Positions 8,387 through 16,093 of a stretch of 33,546 nt of DNA are shown one piece after another. Source of the stretch: Planctomycetota bacterium (lineage in GTDB: Bacteria; Planctomycetota; UBA1135; GCA-002686595); contig JACRIO010000177.1 in the NCBI GenBank assembly GCA_016220035.1, positions 1 through 33,546 on the forward strand, written 5' to 3'. Position 1 is the first letter of the stretch. Each line of letters begins with the position of its first letter. The notes under the pieces are model-generated. The model had not been told where the DNA came from. It did no database searches and saw only the letters and a list, made by a program, of their open reading frames with translations. The position numbers and the translations under genes were made by a program.

Positions 8387-8932
8387 ATGTCCCGCATCGG
8401 CAAGAAACCCGTCGACATCCCGACCGGCGTGACCGTGAAGAGCGGCACCGGCCAGGTCACCATCAAGGGCCCGAAGGGCGAGCTCTCGCTCACGCTCCGG
8501 CCCGAAGTCGACGTCCAGGTCGACGGCAACAAGGCGATCGTCTCCGTCAAGGGCGACGCCACGCTGCGCGCGGTCCGCGCGTACCACGGGATGACGCGCG
8601 CGCTGATCAGCAACATGGTCACCGGCGTCACCAAGGGGTACGAGCGGCGCCTCGAGATCCAGGGCGTCGGCTGGAACGCAGCCGCGCAGGGTCAGAAGCT
8701 CGTGCTCAACGTCGGCTACAACAAGCCGGTCACGCTCGAGATGCCCAAGGGCCTCACGGTGTCGACACCGCTGCCCACGCAGATCCTCCTGATCAGCGCG
8801 GACAAGCAGGTGGTCGGTCACATGGCGGCCACGATCCGCAAGTGTCGCCCGCCCGAGCCCTACAAGGGCAAGGGCATCCGCTTCGAGGGCGAAGTGGTCA
8901 AGCGCAAGGCCGGCAAGAGCTTCGGCAGCTGA
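8387..8932 (+). CDS. rplF: 50S ribosomal protein L6
   Basis: L6 (181 aa) lies near the GTPase-associated centre. It shows the duplicated L6 fold: 'SRIGKKPVDIPTGVTV...VTIKGPKGEL' in the first half and 'GYERRLEIQGVGWNAAAQGQKLVLNVGYNKPV' in the second. It ends with 'ATIRKCRPPEPYKGKGIRFEGEVVKRKAGKSFG', the hallmark RPPEPYKGKGI stretch. Length is normal. Confidence 0.96.
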   Translation: MSRIGKKPVDIPTGVTVKSGTGQVTIKGPKGELSLTLRPEVDVQVDGNKAIVSVKGDATLRAVRAYHGMTRALISNMVTGVTKGYERRLEIQGVGWNAAAQGQKLVLNVGYNKPVTLEMPKGLTVSTPLPTQILLISADKQVVGHMAATIRKCRPPEPYKGKGIRFEGEVVKRKAGKSFGS

Positions 8933-8943
8933 GGTAGATCCCC

Positions 8944-9312
8944 ATGAACGAAGCACGCAACAAGTACGTCCGACGCGAGCGCCGCGCCCTGCGCGTGCGC
9001 GCCAAGCTGCGCGACACGAGCAGCGCTCCGCGGCTCTCGATCTCGCGCTCGCTCAAGCACATCCAGGCGCAGATCATCGACGATGCGTCGGGTCGCACGC
9101 TGGTCTACGTGACCACGACCTCGAAGGCCTTCGCGGGAGACCTCGCGGGCAAGAAAAAGACGGAGCGCGCGGCCTTCGTCGGCGGCGAAGTGGCCAAGCG
9201 CGCCAAGGCGCTCGGCCTCGAGCAGGTCGTCTTCGACCGCGGCGCCGCGCGTTACCACGGACGCATCAAGGCCCTGGCCGACGCCGCTCGCGCGGGCGGC
9301 CTGAAGTTCTGA
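8944..9312 (+). CDS. rplR: 50S ribosomal protein L18
   Basis: L18 (122 aa) binds 5S rRNA together with L5. The Arg-rich N-terminus 'RRERRALRVRAKLRDTSSAPRLSISRSLKHIQAQIIDD' and the C-terminal 'VFDRGAARYHGRIKALADAARAGGLKF' are typical (VFDRGG.YHGRVKALADAAREGGL in most bacteria). GAGG at 8931-8934 lies about 9 nt before the start. Confidence 0.95.
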   Translation: MNEARNKYVRRERRALRVRAKLRDTSSAPRLSISRSLKHIQAQIIDDASGRTLVYVTTTSKAFAGDLAGKKKTERAAFVGGEVAKRAKALGLEQVVFDRGAARYHGRIKALADAARAGGLKF

Positions 9313-9331
9313 GCGAGAGGACACGCATCCC

Positions 9332-9847
9332 ATGGCCAAGAAAACCATGCAGTACATCGACGGGGTCGAAGCCCAGGACATCCAGGCCTTGACGGAGACG
9401 CTCGTCAAGGTGAACCGTTCAGCCGCCGTCGTGAAGGGCGGCCGTCGCTTCTCGTTCGCGGCGCTGTCCGTGAGCGGCAACAAGGCCGGCATCGTCGGCT
9501 ACGGCTTCGGCAAGTCGCGCCAGGTCCCGGGTGCGATCGAGAAGGCGGCGCGCGACGGTCGCAAGCACCTCATGCGCGTCCCGTTGACCTCCTCGGGCAC
9601 GATCCCGCACGCGGTCGAGGGCTTCTTCAGTGCCTCGAAGGTGCGTCTGCTCCCGGCCTCGCCCGGCACCGGCATCATCGCGTGCCCCTCGGTGCGCGCC
9701 GTGTGCGAGCAGGCCGGCATCAAGGACATCCTCACCAAGGCCTACGGATCGCCGAACCCGGTGAATCTCGTCAAGGCGACCCTGGCCGCGCTGGCCGACC
9801 TGCGCACCCCCGAACGCGTCGCCGAACTCCGCGGCGTGAAGCTCTGA
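9332..9847 (+). CDS. rpsE: 30S ribosomal protein S5
   Basis: S5 (171 aa) contributes to decoding fidelity and mRNA unwinding. The double-stranded RNA-binding N-terminal domain ('VKVNRSAAVVKGGRRFSFAALSVSGN...VGYGFGKSRQVPGAIEKA') and the C-terminal domain ('VRLLPASPGTGIIACPSVRAVCEQAGIKDILTKAYGSPNPVNLVKATLAAL') are complete. The 40-nt gap to rplO has no room for rpmD (L30), which usually sits there. Confidence 0.96.
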   Translation: MAKKTMQYIDGVEAQDIQALTETLVKVNRSAAVVKGGRRFSFAALSVSGNKAGIVGYGFGKSRQVPGAIEKAARDGRKHLMRVPLTSSGTIPHAVEGFFSASKVRLLPASPGTGIIACPSVRAVCEQAGIKDILTKAYGSPNPVNLVKATLAALADLRTPERVAELRGVKL

Positions 9848-9887
9848 CCGCCGAAAGGCAGCCCCAGAGGACCCCCCAGAGGATCAA

Positions 9888-10367
9888 ATGGATCTCCGCA
9901 CCGTCACGAAAAAGGGCATCAAGTACCCCGACCGCAAGCGCGTCGGCCGCGGGCCCGGCTCGGGCCTCGGCAAGACCTCCGCGCGTGGTCACAAGGGCTG
10001 GGGCCAGCGCTCGGGCACGAGCCGCCGTCCGGGCTACGAGGGCGGTCAGATGCCGATCTACCGCCGCGTGCCCAAGCGCGGCTTCACGAACGCGCGCTTC
10101 CGCACCGAGTACACGACCATCAACGTCGAGCAGCTCGAGGTCTTCGACGAAGGCGCGACGGTCGACCTCGACGCGATCCTCGCGAAGGGTCTCACGAGCC
10201 GCGTCTCGAAGCTCCTCAAGGTGCTCGGCGACGGCGAGTTGAAGAAGAAGCTCACCGTGCGCGCCCAGAAGTTCAGCAAGACCGCCGCGGAGAAGATCCA
10301 GAAGGCGGGCGGCACGATCGTGGCGCTCGAAGAGTCCGGCCGCGAGTCGGCCGCGGACGCGTCCTGA
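9888..10367 (+). CDS. rplO: 50S ribosomal protein L15
   Basis: L15 (159 aa) organises 23S rRNA during late 50S assembly. The Gly/Arg-rich N-terminus 'KRVGRGPGSGLGKTSARGHKGWGQRSG...PGYEGGQMPIYRRVPKRGF' is diagnostic. The C-terminal L18e-like domain follows ('LKVLGDGELKKKLTVRAQKFSKTAAEKIQKAGGTI'). AGAGGA lies just upstream of ATG 9888. It precedes secY, the conserved order. Confidence 0.95.
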   Translation: MDLRTVTKKGIKYPDRKRVGRGPGSGLGKTSARGHKGWGQRSGTSRRPGYEGGQMPIYRRVPKRGFTNARFRTEYTTINVEQLEVFDEGATVDLDAILAKGLTSRVSKLLKVLGDGELKKKLTVRAQKFSKTAAEKIQKAGGTIVALEESGRESAADAS

Positions 10368-10386
10368 GGAATCGCCGGAGGCCCCC

Positions 10387-11715
10387 GTGAACAACTTCCT
10401 GCAGCTCTTCCGGATTCCGGAGACCAAGAACAGGATCCTGCTCACGCTGGGTCTCCTGATGATCGAGCGTTTGGGCTTCCAGGTCCCGATCCCCGGGATG
10501 GACCCGACGTTCCTCAGCCAGCAGCGCGACACGGGCGCCTTGTTCGGCCTGATGAGCGCGTTCTCGGGCGGTCAGCTCGGGCAGGCGACCATCTTCTCGC
10601 TCGGGATCATGCCCTACATCTCGGCGTCCATCATCTTCTCGATGCTGACCAAGATCTCGCCGGCGATGGAAGCCGTCGCGAAGGAGGGCGCGTCTGGTCA
10701 GAAGAAGATCAACCAGTGGACCCGCCTCGCTTCGGTGCCGATCGCGATGGTCCAGGCGCTGGTCATCTACGCCACGGTGTTCCGCAACAACCAGCAGATG
10801 ATCTCGTCGACCATGCAGGAGAGCCCGGTCCTGCTGGGGCTCGTGGTCGTGCTCTCGATCGTCGCGGGCTCGCTCGTCGTCATGTGGATCGGGGAGTTGA
10901 TCACCGAGTACGGCGTCGGCAACGGCGCCTCGCTCATCATCATGGCGGGGATCATCGCGCGCATCCCGCATGCGATGTACGTGATCTACGACGATCCGGA
11001 GTTCTGGGAGACGCTGCTCTTCCTCGCGGCGATCTGGACCGTGACCGTGATCGGCGTCGTCTTCATCCACAAGGGGGCGCGCCGCGTGCCGGTGCAGTAC
11101 GCACGCCTCCAGCGCGGCAACCGCGTCTACGGCGGCCAGCGCCACTTCCTCCCGCTCAAGATCAACATGGCGGGCGTCATGCCGATCGTCTTCGCCTCGG
11201 TGATCTTCATCATCCCGGCGATCATCTTCAACTGGCTCGGATGGGCCGACCTGAAGACGATCTTCTCGACGCCGACCGGCTTCGTGCACGTCACGATGTA
11301 TGCGGCGCTCGTGTTCTTCTTCTGCTTCTTCTGGAACCGGCTGATGTTCCAGCCGCACGAGATCGCCGACAACCTGCGCGAGCACGGCTCGTTCATCCCC
11401 GGCATCCGCCCGGGCGCGCGCACGGCCGAGTTCCTCGACCACACGTTGACGCGCATCACGCTCGCGGGCGCCGCGTTCCTCTCGATCATCGCGATCGCGC
11501 CGCAGTTCGTGACGCAGCACCAGTCGATGCCGCAGGACATGCGCTACTTCGTCGGCGGCACCTCGGTGCTCATCGTCGTCGGCGTCGCGCTGGAGCTCGT
11601 CGATCGGCTCAACGCGCAGCTCGTCATGCGCAACTACGACGGCTTCATGAAGTCGACCGGCACGGGGTGGACCCAAAAACCCCCGCAGGGTGGCGGCGGA
11701 GGCGCGGGCAGCTGA
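10387..11715 (+). CDS. secY: Protein translocase subunit SecY
   Basis: SecY (442 aa) is the pore-forming subunit of the Sec translocon in the cytoplasmic membrane. About ten hydrophobic segments are visible. The N-terminal 'IPGMDPTFL' plug-side region, '[18 protein letters not shown]', '[21 protein letters not shown]' and the '[40 protein letters not shown]' stretch are classic SecY signatures. Translation starts at GTG 10387, supported by GGAGG at 10377-10381 5 nt upstream. The cytoplasmic C-terminus ends in a Gly-rich tail. One base overlaps adk. Confidence 0.97.
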   Translation: MNNFLQLFRIPETKNRILLTLGLLMIERLGFQVPIPGMDPTFLSQQRDTGALFGLMSAFSGGQLGQATIFSLGIMPYISASIIFSMLTKISPAMEAVAKEGASGQKKINQWTRLASVPIAMVQALVIYATVFRNNQQMISSTMQESPVLLGLVVVLSIVAGSLVVMWIGELITEYGVGNGASLIIMAGIIARIPHAMYVIYDDPEFWETLLFLAAIWTVTVIGVVFIHKGARRVPVQYARLQRGNRVYGGQRHFLPLKINMAGVMPIVFASVIFIIPAIIFNWLGWADLKTIFSTPTGFVHVTMYAALVFFFCFFWNRLMFQPHEIADNLREHGSFIPGIRPGARTAEFLDHTLTRITLAGAAFLSIIAIAPQFVTQHQSMPQDMRYFVGGTSVLIVVGVALELVDRLNAQLVMRNYDGFMKSTGTGWTQKPPQGGGGGAGS

Positions 11716-12380
11716 TGGCGCGTGTCGTGATCCTCTTCGGGCCCCCCGGCGCGGGGAAGGGCACCCAGGCGAGCCGCTTGTCGGCGGCGCTCGGGCTCCC
11801 GCACGTCTCGACGGGGGATCTCTTCCGCGAGCACGGCGCGAAGGGCACGCCGCTCGGTCAGGCGGCCCAGAAATTCATGGACGCGGGGCAGCTCGTGCCC
11901 GACGCGGTCGTGCTCGACATGCTCTTCGACCGCACGTCGAAGGCCGACTGCAAGGCGGGCTACCTCCTCGACGGTTTCCCGCGCACAGTGCCCCAGGCCG
12001 AAGCGCGCGCCGCGCGGCTCGCCAAGACCGACCACGTGTCCGTGCTCAACCTCCAGGTGCCGGACGCGGTGCTGCTCGAGCGCATCACGGGCCGGCGCAG
12101 CTGCAAGGCGTGCTCGAACGTGCACCACCTTCGCACGGCGCCGCCGAAGACGGCCGGACGCTGCGACAAGTGCGGCGGCGAGCTCGTGCAGCGCTCGGAC
12201 GACACGACCAAGGTCTTCGGCGACCGGCTCGCGGTCTACCGGCAACAGACGCAGCCGCTCGAGGGTTGGTACGCGCGCGCGGGGACGCTCGTCGACGTCG
12301 ACGGCAACCGCGCGCCCGAGGTCGTCTTCGAGGAGCTGCGCAGCAAGGCGTTTCCCGAACCGTCGAAGGGGAGGGCCTGA
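11715..12380 (+). CDS. adk: Adenylate kinase, zinc-lid type
   Basis: Adenylate kinase (221 aa) interconverts ATP+AMP and 2 ADP. The P-loop GPPGAGKGT is at residues 9-17, the AMP-binding '[10 protein letters not shown]' follows, and '[10 protein letters not shown]' carries the conserved catalytic-site arginine. The LID domain carries four cysteines (130, 133, 150, 153), spaced CxxC...CxxC, as in zinc-containing long-form kinases. ATG 11715 overlaps the secY stop by one base. The next gene is infA; the map gene often found here is absent. Confidence 0.96.
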   Translation: MARVVILFGPPGAGKGTQASRLSAALGLPHVSTGDLFREHGAKGTPLGQAAQKFMDAGQLVPDAVVLDMLFDRTSKADCKAGYLLDGFPRTVPQAEARAARLAKTDHVSVLNLQVPDAVLLERITGRRSCKACSNVHHLRTAPPKTAGRCDKCGGELVQRSDDTTKVFGDRLAVYRQQTQPLEGWYARAGTLVDVDGNRAPEVVFEELRSKAFPEPSKGRA

Positions 12381-12613
12381 TGCCCAAGGAAGAACCGATC
12401 ACGGTCGAAGCCATCGTCACGGAGTCGCTGCCCAACGCGCGGTTCCGGGCCCGGCTCGAATCCGGCCACGAGATCCTGGCGCACGTCAGCGGCAAGATGC
12501 GCATGCACTACATCCGCATCCTGCCGGGCGACAAGATCACGGTCGAGATGTCGCCGTACGACCTGACCAAGGGACGGATCATCTGCCGCGGTGAGCGGCG
12601 CAACAAGCAATGA
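12380..12613 (+). CDS. infA: Translation initiation factor IF-1
   Basis: IF-1 (77 aa) occupies the 30S A-site during initiation. The S1-like OB fold is complete: '[64 protein letters not shown]', with the family's [32 protein letters not shown]. Start ATG overlaps the adk stop by one base, with GGGAGGG just upstream. Confidence 0.96.
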   Translation: MPKEEPITVEAIVTESLPNARFRARLESGHEILAHVSGKMRMHYIRILPGDKITVEMSPYDLTKGRIICRGERRNKQ

Positions 12614-12623
12614 GGAACGGATC

Positions 12624-12737
12624 ATGAAGGTTCGCTCGAGCGTCCGGCGCATGTGCGCCCACTGCAAGCTCGTCCGCCGGCGCGGCGTGCTGCGGGTGAT
12701 TTGCACCGAACCGCGCCACAAGCAGCGCCAGGGCTGA
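12624..12737 (+). CDS. rpmJ: 50S ribosomal protein L36
   Basis: L36 is the smallest ribosomal protein (37 aa here): '[20 protein letters not shown]' followed by '[17 protein letters not shown]'. The zinc-ribbon residues C11, C14, C27 and H32 are all present, so this is the zinc-binding form. GAGG at 12612-12615 lies 8 nt upstream. It sits in the standard infA-rpmJ-rpsM order. I found this by reading the gap; it is too short for ordinary ORF length limits. Confidence 0.95.
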   Translation: MKVRSSVRRMCAHCKLVRRRGVLRVICTEPRHKQRQG

Positions 12738-12767
12738 GGCCCAGGCCACGAACAGAGGAAGCAGTCC

Positions 12768-13151
12768 ATGCCGCGTGTCATTGGTGTCGACATCCCCCCG
12801 AACAAGCGCCTCGAGATCTCGCTGACCTACATCTACGGGGTCGGCAACACGACGGCGAAGAAGGTCTGCAAGACCCTCAACCTCGATCCGGGCCTGAAGG
12901 CTCGCGACCTCACCGAAGAGCAGCTCGCCGCGATCGCGTCGCACCTCCAGAAGGAGTACGCGGTCGAGGGCACGCTCCGCCGCCAGATCGCGGCCAACAT
13001 CTCGCGCTTGCGCGACATCGGCTGCTATCGGGGTTCGCGCCATCGGCGTGGACTCCCCGTGCGCGGTCAACGAACGCGCACGAACGCACGCACGCGCAAG
13101 GGGCCCCGCAAGACGGTCGCCGGCAAGAAGTCCGTGAAGGGAATGAAGTAA
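12768..13151 (+). CDS. rpsM: 30S ribosomal protein S13
   Basis: S13 (127 aa) contacts the P-site tRNA and L5 in the 30S head. '[32 protein letters not shown]' (helix-hairpin-helix), '[48 protein letters not shown]' and the basic tail are canonical. A GAGGAAG site lies upstream of ATG 12768. Confidence 0.96.
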   Translation: MPRVIGVDIPPNKRLEISLTYIYGVGNTTAKKVCKTLNLDPGLKARDLTEEQLAAIASHLQKEYAVEGTLRRQIAANISRLRDIGCYRGSRHRRGLPVRGQRTRTNARTRKGPRKTVAGKKSVKGMK

Positions 13152-13154
13152 TCC

Positions 13155-13625
13155 ATGGCCAAAGACAATCCCGCACCGGCCGACAAGGCCGACAAGACCG
13201 CCGAGAAGGGCCCCGAGAAGGGCGGCGAAAAGTCCGGCGCGCCGGCGAAGCCCGCGAAGGCGAAGAAGGGCAAGAAGGTCGACGCGCGCGCGCTCGCGCA
13301 CGTCAAGGCGACCTTCAACAACACCTTGGTGACGATCACGACCTATTCGGGCGAGGTCATCTCCGTCGGCTCGGCCGGCATCGTCGGCTTCAAGGGCACG
13401 CGCAAGTCGACGCCCTTCGCCGCGCAGCGCGCCGCCGAACAGGCCGCGTCCGTCGCGATGCGCTACGGCGTCCGCGAGGTCGAGGTCAAGGTCAAGGGCG
13501 CCGGTTCCGGACGCGAGTCCGCCGTGCGCGCGCTTTCCAACACCGGGCTCAAGGTCCTCACCCTCGAGGACGTGACCCCGCTTCCCCACAACGGCTGTCG
13601 TGCGCGCAAGCGTCGGCGCGTTTGA
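13155..13625 (+). CDS. rpsK: 30S ribosomal protein S11 with N-terminal basic extension
   Basis: S11 (156 aa) forms part of the 30S platform. The conserved core starts near residue 46: '[51 protein letters not shown]' and ends '[20 protein letters not shown]', the invariant PHNGCRxxKRRRV. The first ~45 residues are a Lys/Ala/Pro-rich extension that makes the protein longer than the usual ~128 aa. The start at 13155 is 3 nt after rpsM and is the only start close to it; no later ATG precedes the core. Confidence 0.95.
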   Translation: MAKDNPAPADKADKTAEKGPEKGGEKSGAPAKPAKAKKGKKVDARALAHVKATFNNTLVTITTYSGEVISVGSAGIVGFKGTRKSTPFAAQRAAEQAASVAMRYGVREVEVKVKGAGSGRESAVRALSNTGLKVLTLEDVTPLPHNGCRARKRRRV

Positions 13626-13655
13626 TCTCCAGTCTCTCCATCAGGTGACGAGTCC

Positions 13656-14282
13656 ATGACCCGCATCATCGCCGACAAGTGCAAGCTCTGCCGCCGTGAA
13701 GGCATGAAGCTCTTCCTCAAGGGCCAGCGCTGCTTCACCGAGAAGTGCGCGCTCTCTCGCCGCGACTACCCGCCCGGTGTTCACGCGCAGAAGCGCGCGA
13801 AGCTGACCGAGTACGGTGTGCGCCTGCGCGAGAAGCAGAAGTTGAAGCGCATCTACGGTGTGCACGAAGCCAAGTTCAAGCGCTACTTCCACGAGGCCGA
13901 ACGCCTCAAGGGCAACACGGGCGAGAACCTGATGATGCTCCTGGAACGCCGCCTGGACAACGTCGTGCTCGCGAGCGGCTTCGCGCTCTCGCGCAACCAC
14001 GCGCGCCAGCTGATCAACCACGGACACTTCACCGTCAACGGCCGCAAGGTCGACGTGTGCAGCTTCCAGGTCCGCCCCGGCGACGTGATCACGCCCGCCT
14101 CGAAGGAGGTGACGAAGAAGATCGTCAGCGAGGCGATCGAAGTGAACAAGCAGCAGACCGTCCCCGCGTGGATCGAAGTCAAGGCCGATGCGCTCACTTC
14201 GCGCATCGTCACCGTGCCGCGCCGCGAGGACGTTCCGCACCCGATCCAGGAGCAGCTCATCATCGAGCTCTGCTCGAAGTGA
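13656..14282 (+). CDS. rpsD: 30S ribosomal protein S4, zinc-containing (C+) form
   Basis: S4 (208 aa) nucleates 30S body assembly and in E. coli represses the alpha operon. The N-terminus has four cysteines at 9, 12, 26 and 31 (CKLC...C....C), the zinc-binding C+ arrangement. The S4 RNA-binding domain is clear: 'RRLDNVVLASGFALSRNHARQLINHGHFTVNGRKVD' at about residues 97-132. The C-terminus 'RIVTVPRREDVPHPIQEQLIIELCSK' is typical. A 134-nt structured gap separates it from rpoA. Confidence 0.96.
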   Translation: MTRIIADKCKLCRREGMKLFLKGQRCFTEKCALSRRDYPPGVHAQKRAKLTEYGVRLREKQKLKRIYGVHEAKFKRYFHEAERLKGNTGENLMMLLERRLDNVVLASGFALSRNHARQLINHGHFTVNGRKVDVCSFQVRPGDVITPASKEVTKKIVSEAIEVNKQQTVPAWIEVKADALTSRIVTVPRREDVPHPIQEQLIIELCSK

Positions 14283-14416
14283 ACCCGAATCGGCGCACGG
14301 GCTGAAGAGGAGGTGCAGCGCGCGGGGGGGAGACGACCCGCGCGCTCACGCTCGAAACGGCCCGCGCGCTCGCGAAGAGAAGCACTCCGCAACCGTCTCC
14401 ATCGGAGAACATGACC
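14283..14416 (+). promoter_or_regulatory. Structured gap upstream of rpoA with two alternative hairpins
   Basis: GCGCGCGGG (14318-14326) can pair with CCCGCGCGC at 14337-14345 to give a 9-bp stem with a 10-nt loop. The same CCCGCGCGCTC sequence recurs at 14361-14371, so the G-rich strand can instead pair with the second copy. The two structures are mutually exclusive. A strong AGGAGGT at 14307-14313 stands just before the first stem but has no start codon at a usable distance. The arrangement could control the relative expression of rpoA and rplQ; this is inference only. Confidence 0.4.
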
Positions 14417-15409
14417 ATGAGGATTCGCTGGCGTAATTTCGAGCTGCCTTCCAAGGTGCAGCCCGACACCGAGACCCTGTCCAACACGTTCGGCAAGTTC
14501 GTGATCGAGCCCTTCGAGCGCGGCTTCGGCCACACGATCGGCAACGGACTGCGGCGCGTGCTGCTCTCGTCGATCGAGGGCACCGCGGTCGCAACCGTGA
14601 AGATCGACGGCGCGCAACACGAGTTCGACTCGCTCGAGGGCGTCTACGAGGACGTCACCGACATCATCCTGAACCTCAAGCGGCTGCGCGTCGCGTGGGA
14701 GGGCCAGAACCAGCTCACCTGCCGCATCGCGAAGAAGGGCAAGGGCGCGATCACGGGCGCGGACGTCCAGTGCGAGGGCGACGCGGCGGTGGCGAACCGG
14801 GACCTCCACATCTGCACGCTGACCGGCGAGCGCGCCTTCGCGTGCGAGATCATCTTGAAGAAGGGCCGCGGCTACGTGCCGGCGGAGGAGAACACGAGCG
14901 AGACGATGCCCCTCGGCACGATCCCGGTCGACTCGATCTTCTCGCCGGTGTCGCGCGTGCGCTATTCCATCGAGGCGACGCGCGTGGGCAAGCTCACGAA
15001 CTACGACCGCCTGCTCCTCGAGATCTGGACGGACGGGACGATCACGCCCGAGCTGGCGCTCGTCGAGTCCGCGAAGATCTACCGGAAGCACCTGAACCCG
15101 TTCGTGCTCTTCAGCTCGAGCCGAGACGAGGAGCCGGTCCCCGAGGACCCGTCCACGTCGGAGTTCAACCGGAAGAACCGCGAGACGAGCGAGCTCCAAG
15201 GCATCCTCACGCAGCCGATCGCGATCCTCGAGCTCTCGGTGCGCGCCCGGAACTGCCTCGATGGTGCGAACATCCAGACGCTCCGTGATCTCTGCCGGAT
15301 GAGCGAGAACGAAGTCATGAACCTCAAGAACCTCGGCAAGACGAGCCTGACCGAGATCAAGAACAAGCTCGCCGAGCGGGGCCTCCAGCTCGGACTGAAC
15401 GTCAGCTGA
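14417..15409 (+). CDS. rpoA: DNA-directed RNA polymerase subunit alpha
   Basis: The alpha subunit (330 aa) dimerises to scaffold RNA polymerase and contacts upstream promoter DNA and activators. The N-terminal domain contains 'FVIEPFERGFGHTIGNGLRRVLLSSIEGTAV' and a conserved 'LEGVYEDVTDIILNLK'. The C-terminal domain (about residues 255-330) reads 'LELSVRARNCLDGANIQTLRDLC...LKNLGKTSLTEIKNKLAERGLQLG' and keeps the Arg and Asn of the DNA-contacting VRxxNCL motif. Two ATGs compete, at 14411 and 14417. I prefer 14417 because GGAG (14404-14407) is 9 nt from it but only 3 nt from 14411. Confidence 0.96.
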   Translation: MRIRWRNFELPSKVQPDTETLSNTFGKFVIEPFERGFGHTIGNGLRRVLLSSIEGTAVATVKIDGAQHEFDSLEGVYEDVTDIILNLKRLRVAWEGQNQLTCRIAKKGKGAITGADVQCEGDAAVANRDLHICTLTGERAFACEIILKKGRGYVPAEENTSETMPLGTIPVDSIFSPVSRVRYSIEATRVGKLTNYDRLLLEIWTDGTITPELALVESAKIYRKHLNPFVLFSSSRDEEPVPEDPSTSEFNRKNRETSELQGILTQPIAILELSVRARNCLDGANIQTLRDLCRMSENEVMNLKNLGKTSLTEIKNKLAERGLQLGLNVS

Positions 15410-15451
15410 CCCACCGCGCGATCGCGTCGAGAACGAATCCAGGAGACAGAC

Positions 15452-15895
15452 ATGAGACACCAGGTAGCAGGCAACAAGCTGGGACGCACGAGCTCCCACC
15501 GCGACGCGATGATGCGCAACATGGCGGTATCGCTCGTCCTGCACGAGCGCGTGATCACGACGCCGGCCAAGGCGAAGGTCGTCAAGCCCTTCGTCGAGAA
15601 GCTCGTCACGATTGCGAAGACGGCGGACATGGTCCATCGTCGTCGCGTGTTCGCGCGCCTGCGCGACAAGGCGGCGACGACGAAGATGTTCGACGTGATC
15701 GGCCCGCGCTTCGCGACGCGCCCGGGCGGCTACTGCCGCATCCTGCACCTCTCGAAGAACCGTCTGGGCGACAACGGCCAGCGGGTGATCCTCGAGTTCG
15801 TCGAGCGCACGCCCAAGGAAGCGCCCGCGCCGGAGGCGCCGGCGGCCGGCAAGGCCGCGAAGGGCAAGAAGAAGGACGCGGAAGCGAAGGCCTGA
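15452..15895 (+). CDS. rplQ: 50S ribosomal protein L17
   Basis: L17 (147 aa) lies at the tunnel exit. 'MRHQVAGNKLGRTSSHRDAMMRNMAVSLVLHERVITTPAKAKVVKPFVEKLVTIAK' and 'GGYCRILHLSKNRLGDNGQRVILEFVE' are canonical, ending near residue 120. A Pro/Ala/Lys-rich tail follows. AGGAG at 15441-15445 lies 6 nt upstream. This is the last gene of the cluster. In the following 198 nt (15896-16093), between it and the convergent next gene, I see no U-tract terminator, only weak short stems. Confidence 0.95.
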   Translation: MRHQVAGNKLGRTSSHRDAMMRNMAVSLVLHERVITTPAKAKVVKPFVEKLVTIAKTADMVHRRRVFARLRDKAATTKMFDVIGPRFATRPGGYCRILHLSKNRLGDNGQRVILEFVERTPKEAPAPEAPAAGKAAKGKKKDAEAKA

Positions 15896-16093
15896 CCGAT
15901 TCCCAGCGCCTCACTGGCGGCCGTCCGAGTCGTAGGCCCCCGAGTGCGAGGCCGGACTCTCCCGAGGGATTCCGGCTCAGCGGAAGTCGACCGAACTCCC
16001 TGCTCGCTGGCCCGGGGTGTGGGGAAGGACTCCTGCCGACCCGCCCGCTGGCCCCTTCGGATCGCCCTTTCGGCGTGAGGTGCGTGACCTTCG

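Noticed and set aside
15896-16093. Intrinsic terminator for the ribosomal cluster
   Set aside because: Only short imperfect stems (for example GAGTC/GACTC with GGCC/GGCC) and no U-tract were found, so no call was made.
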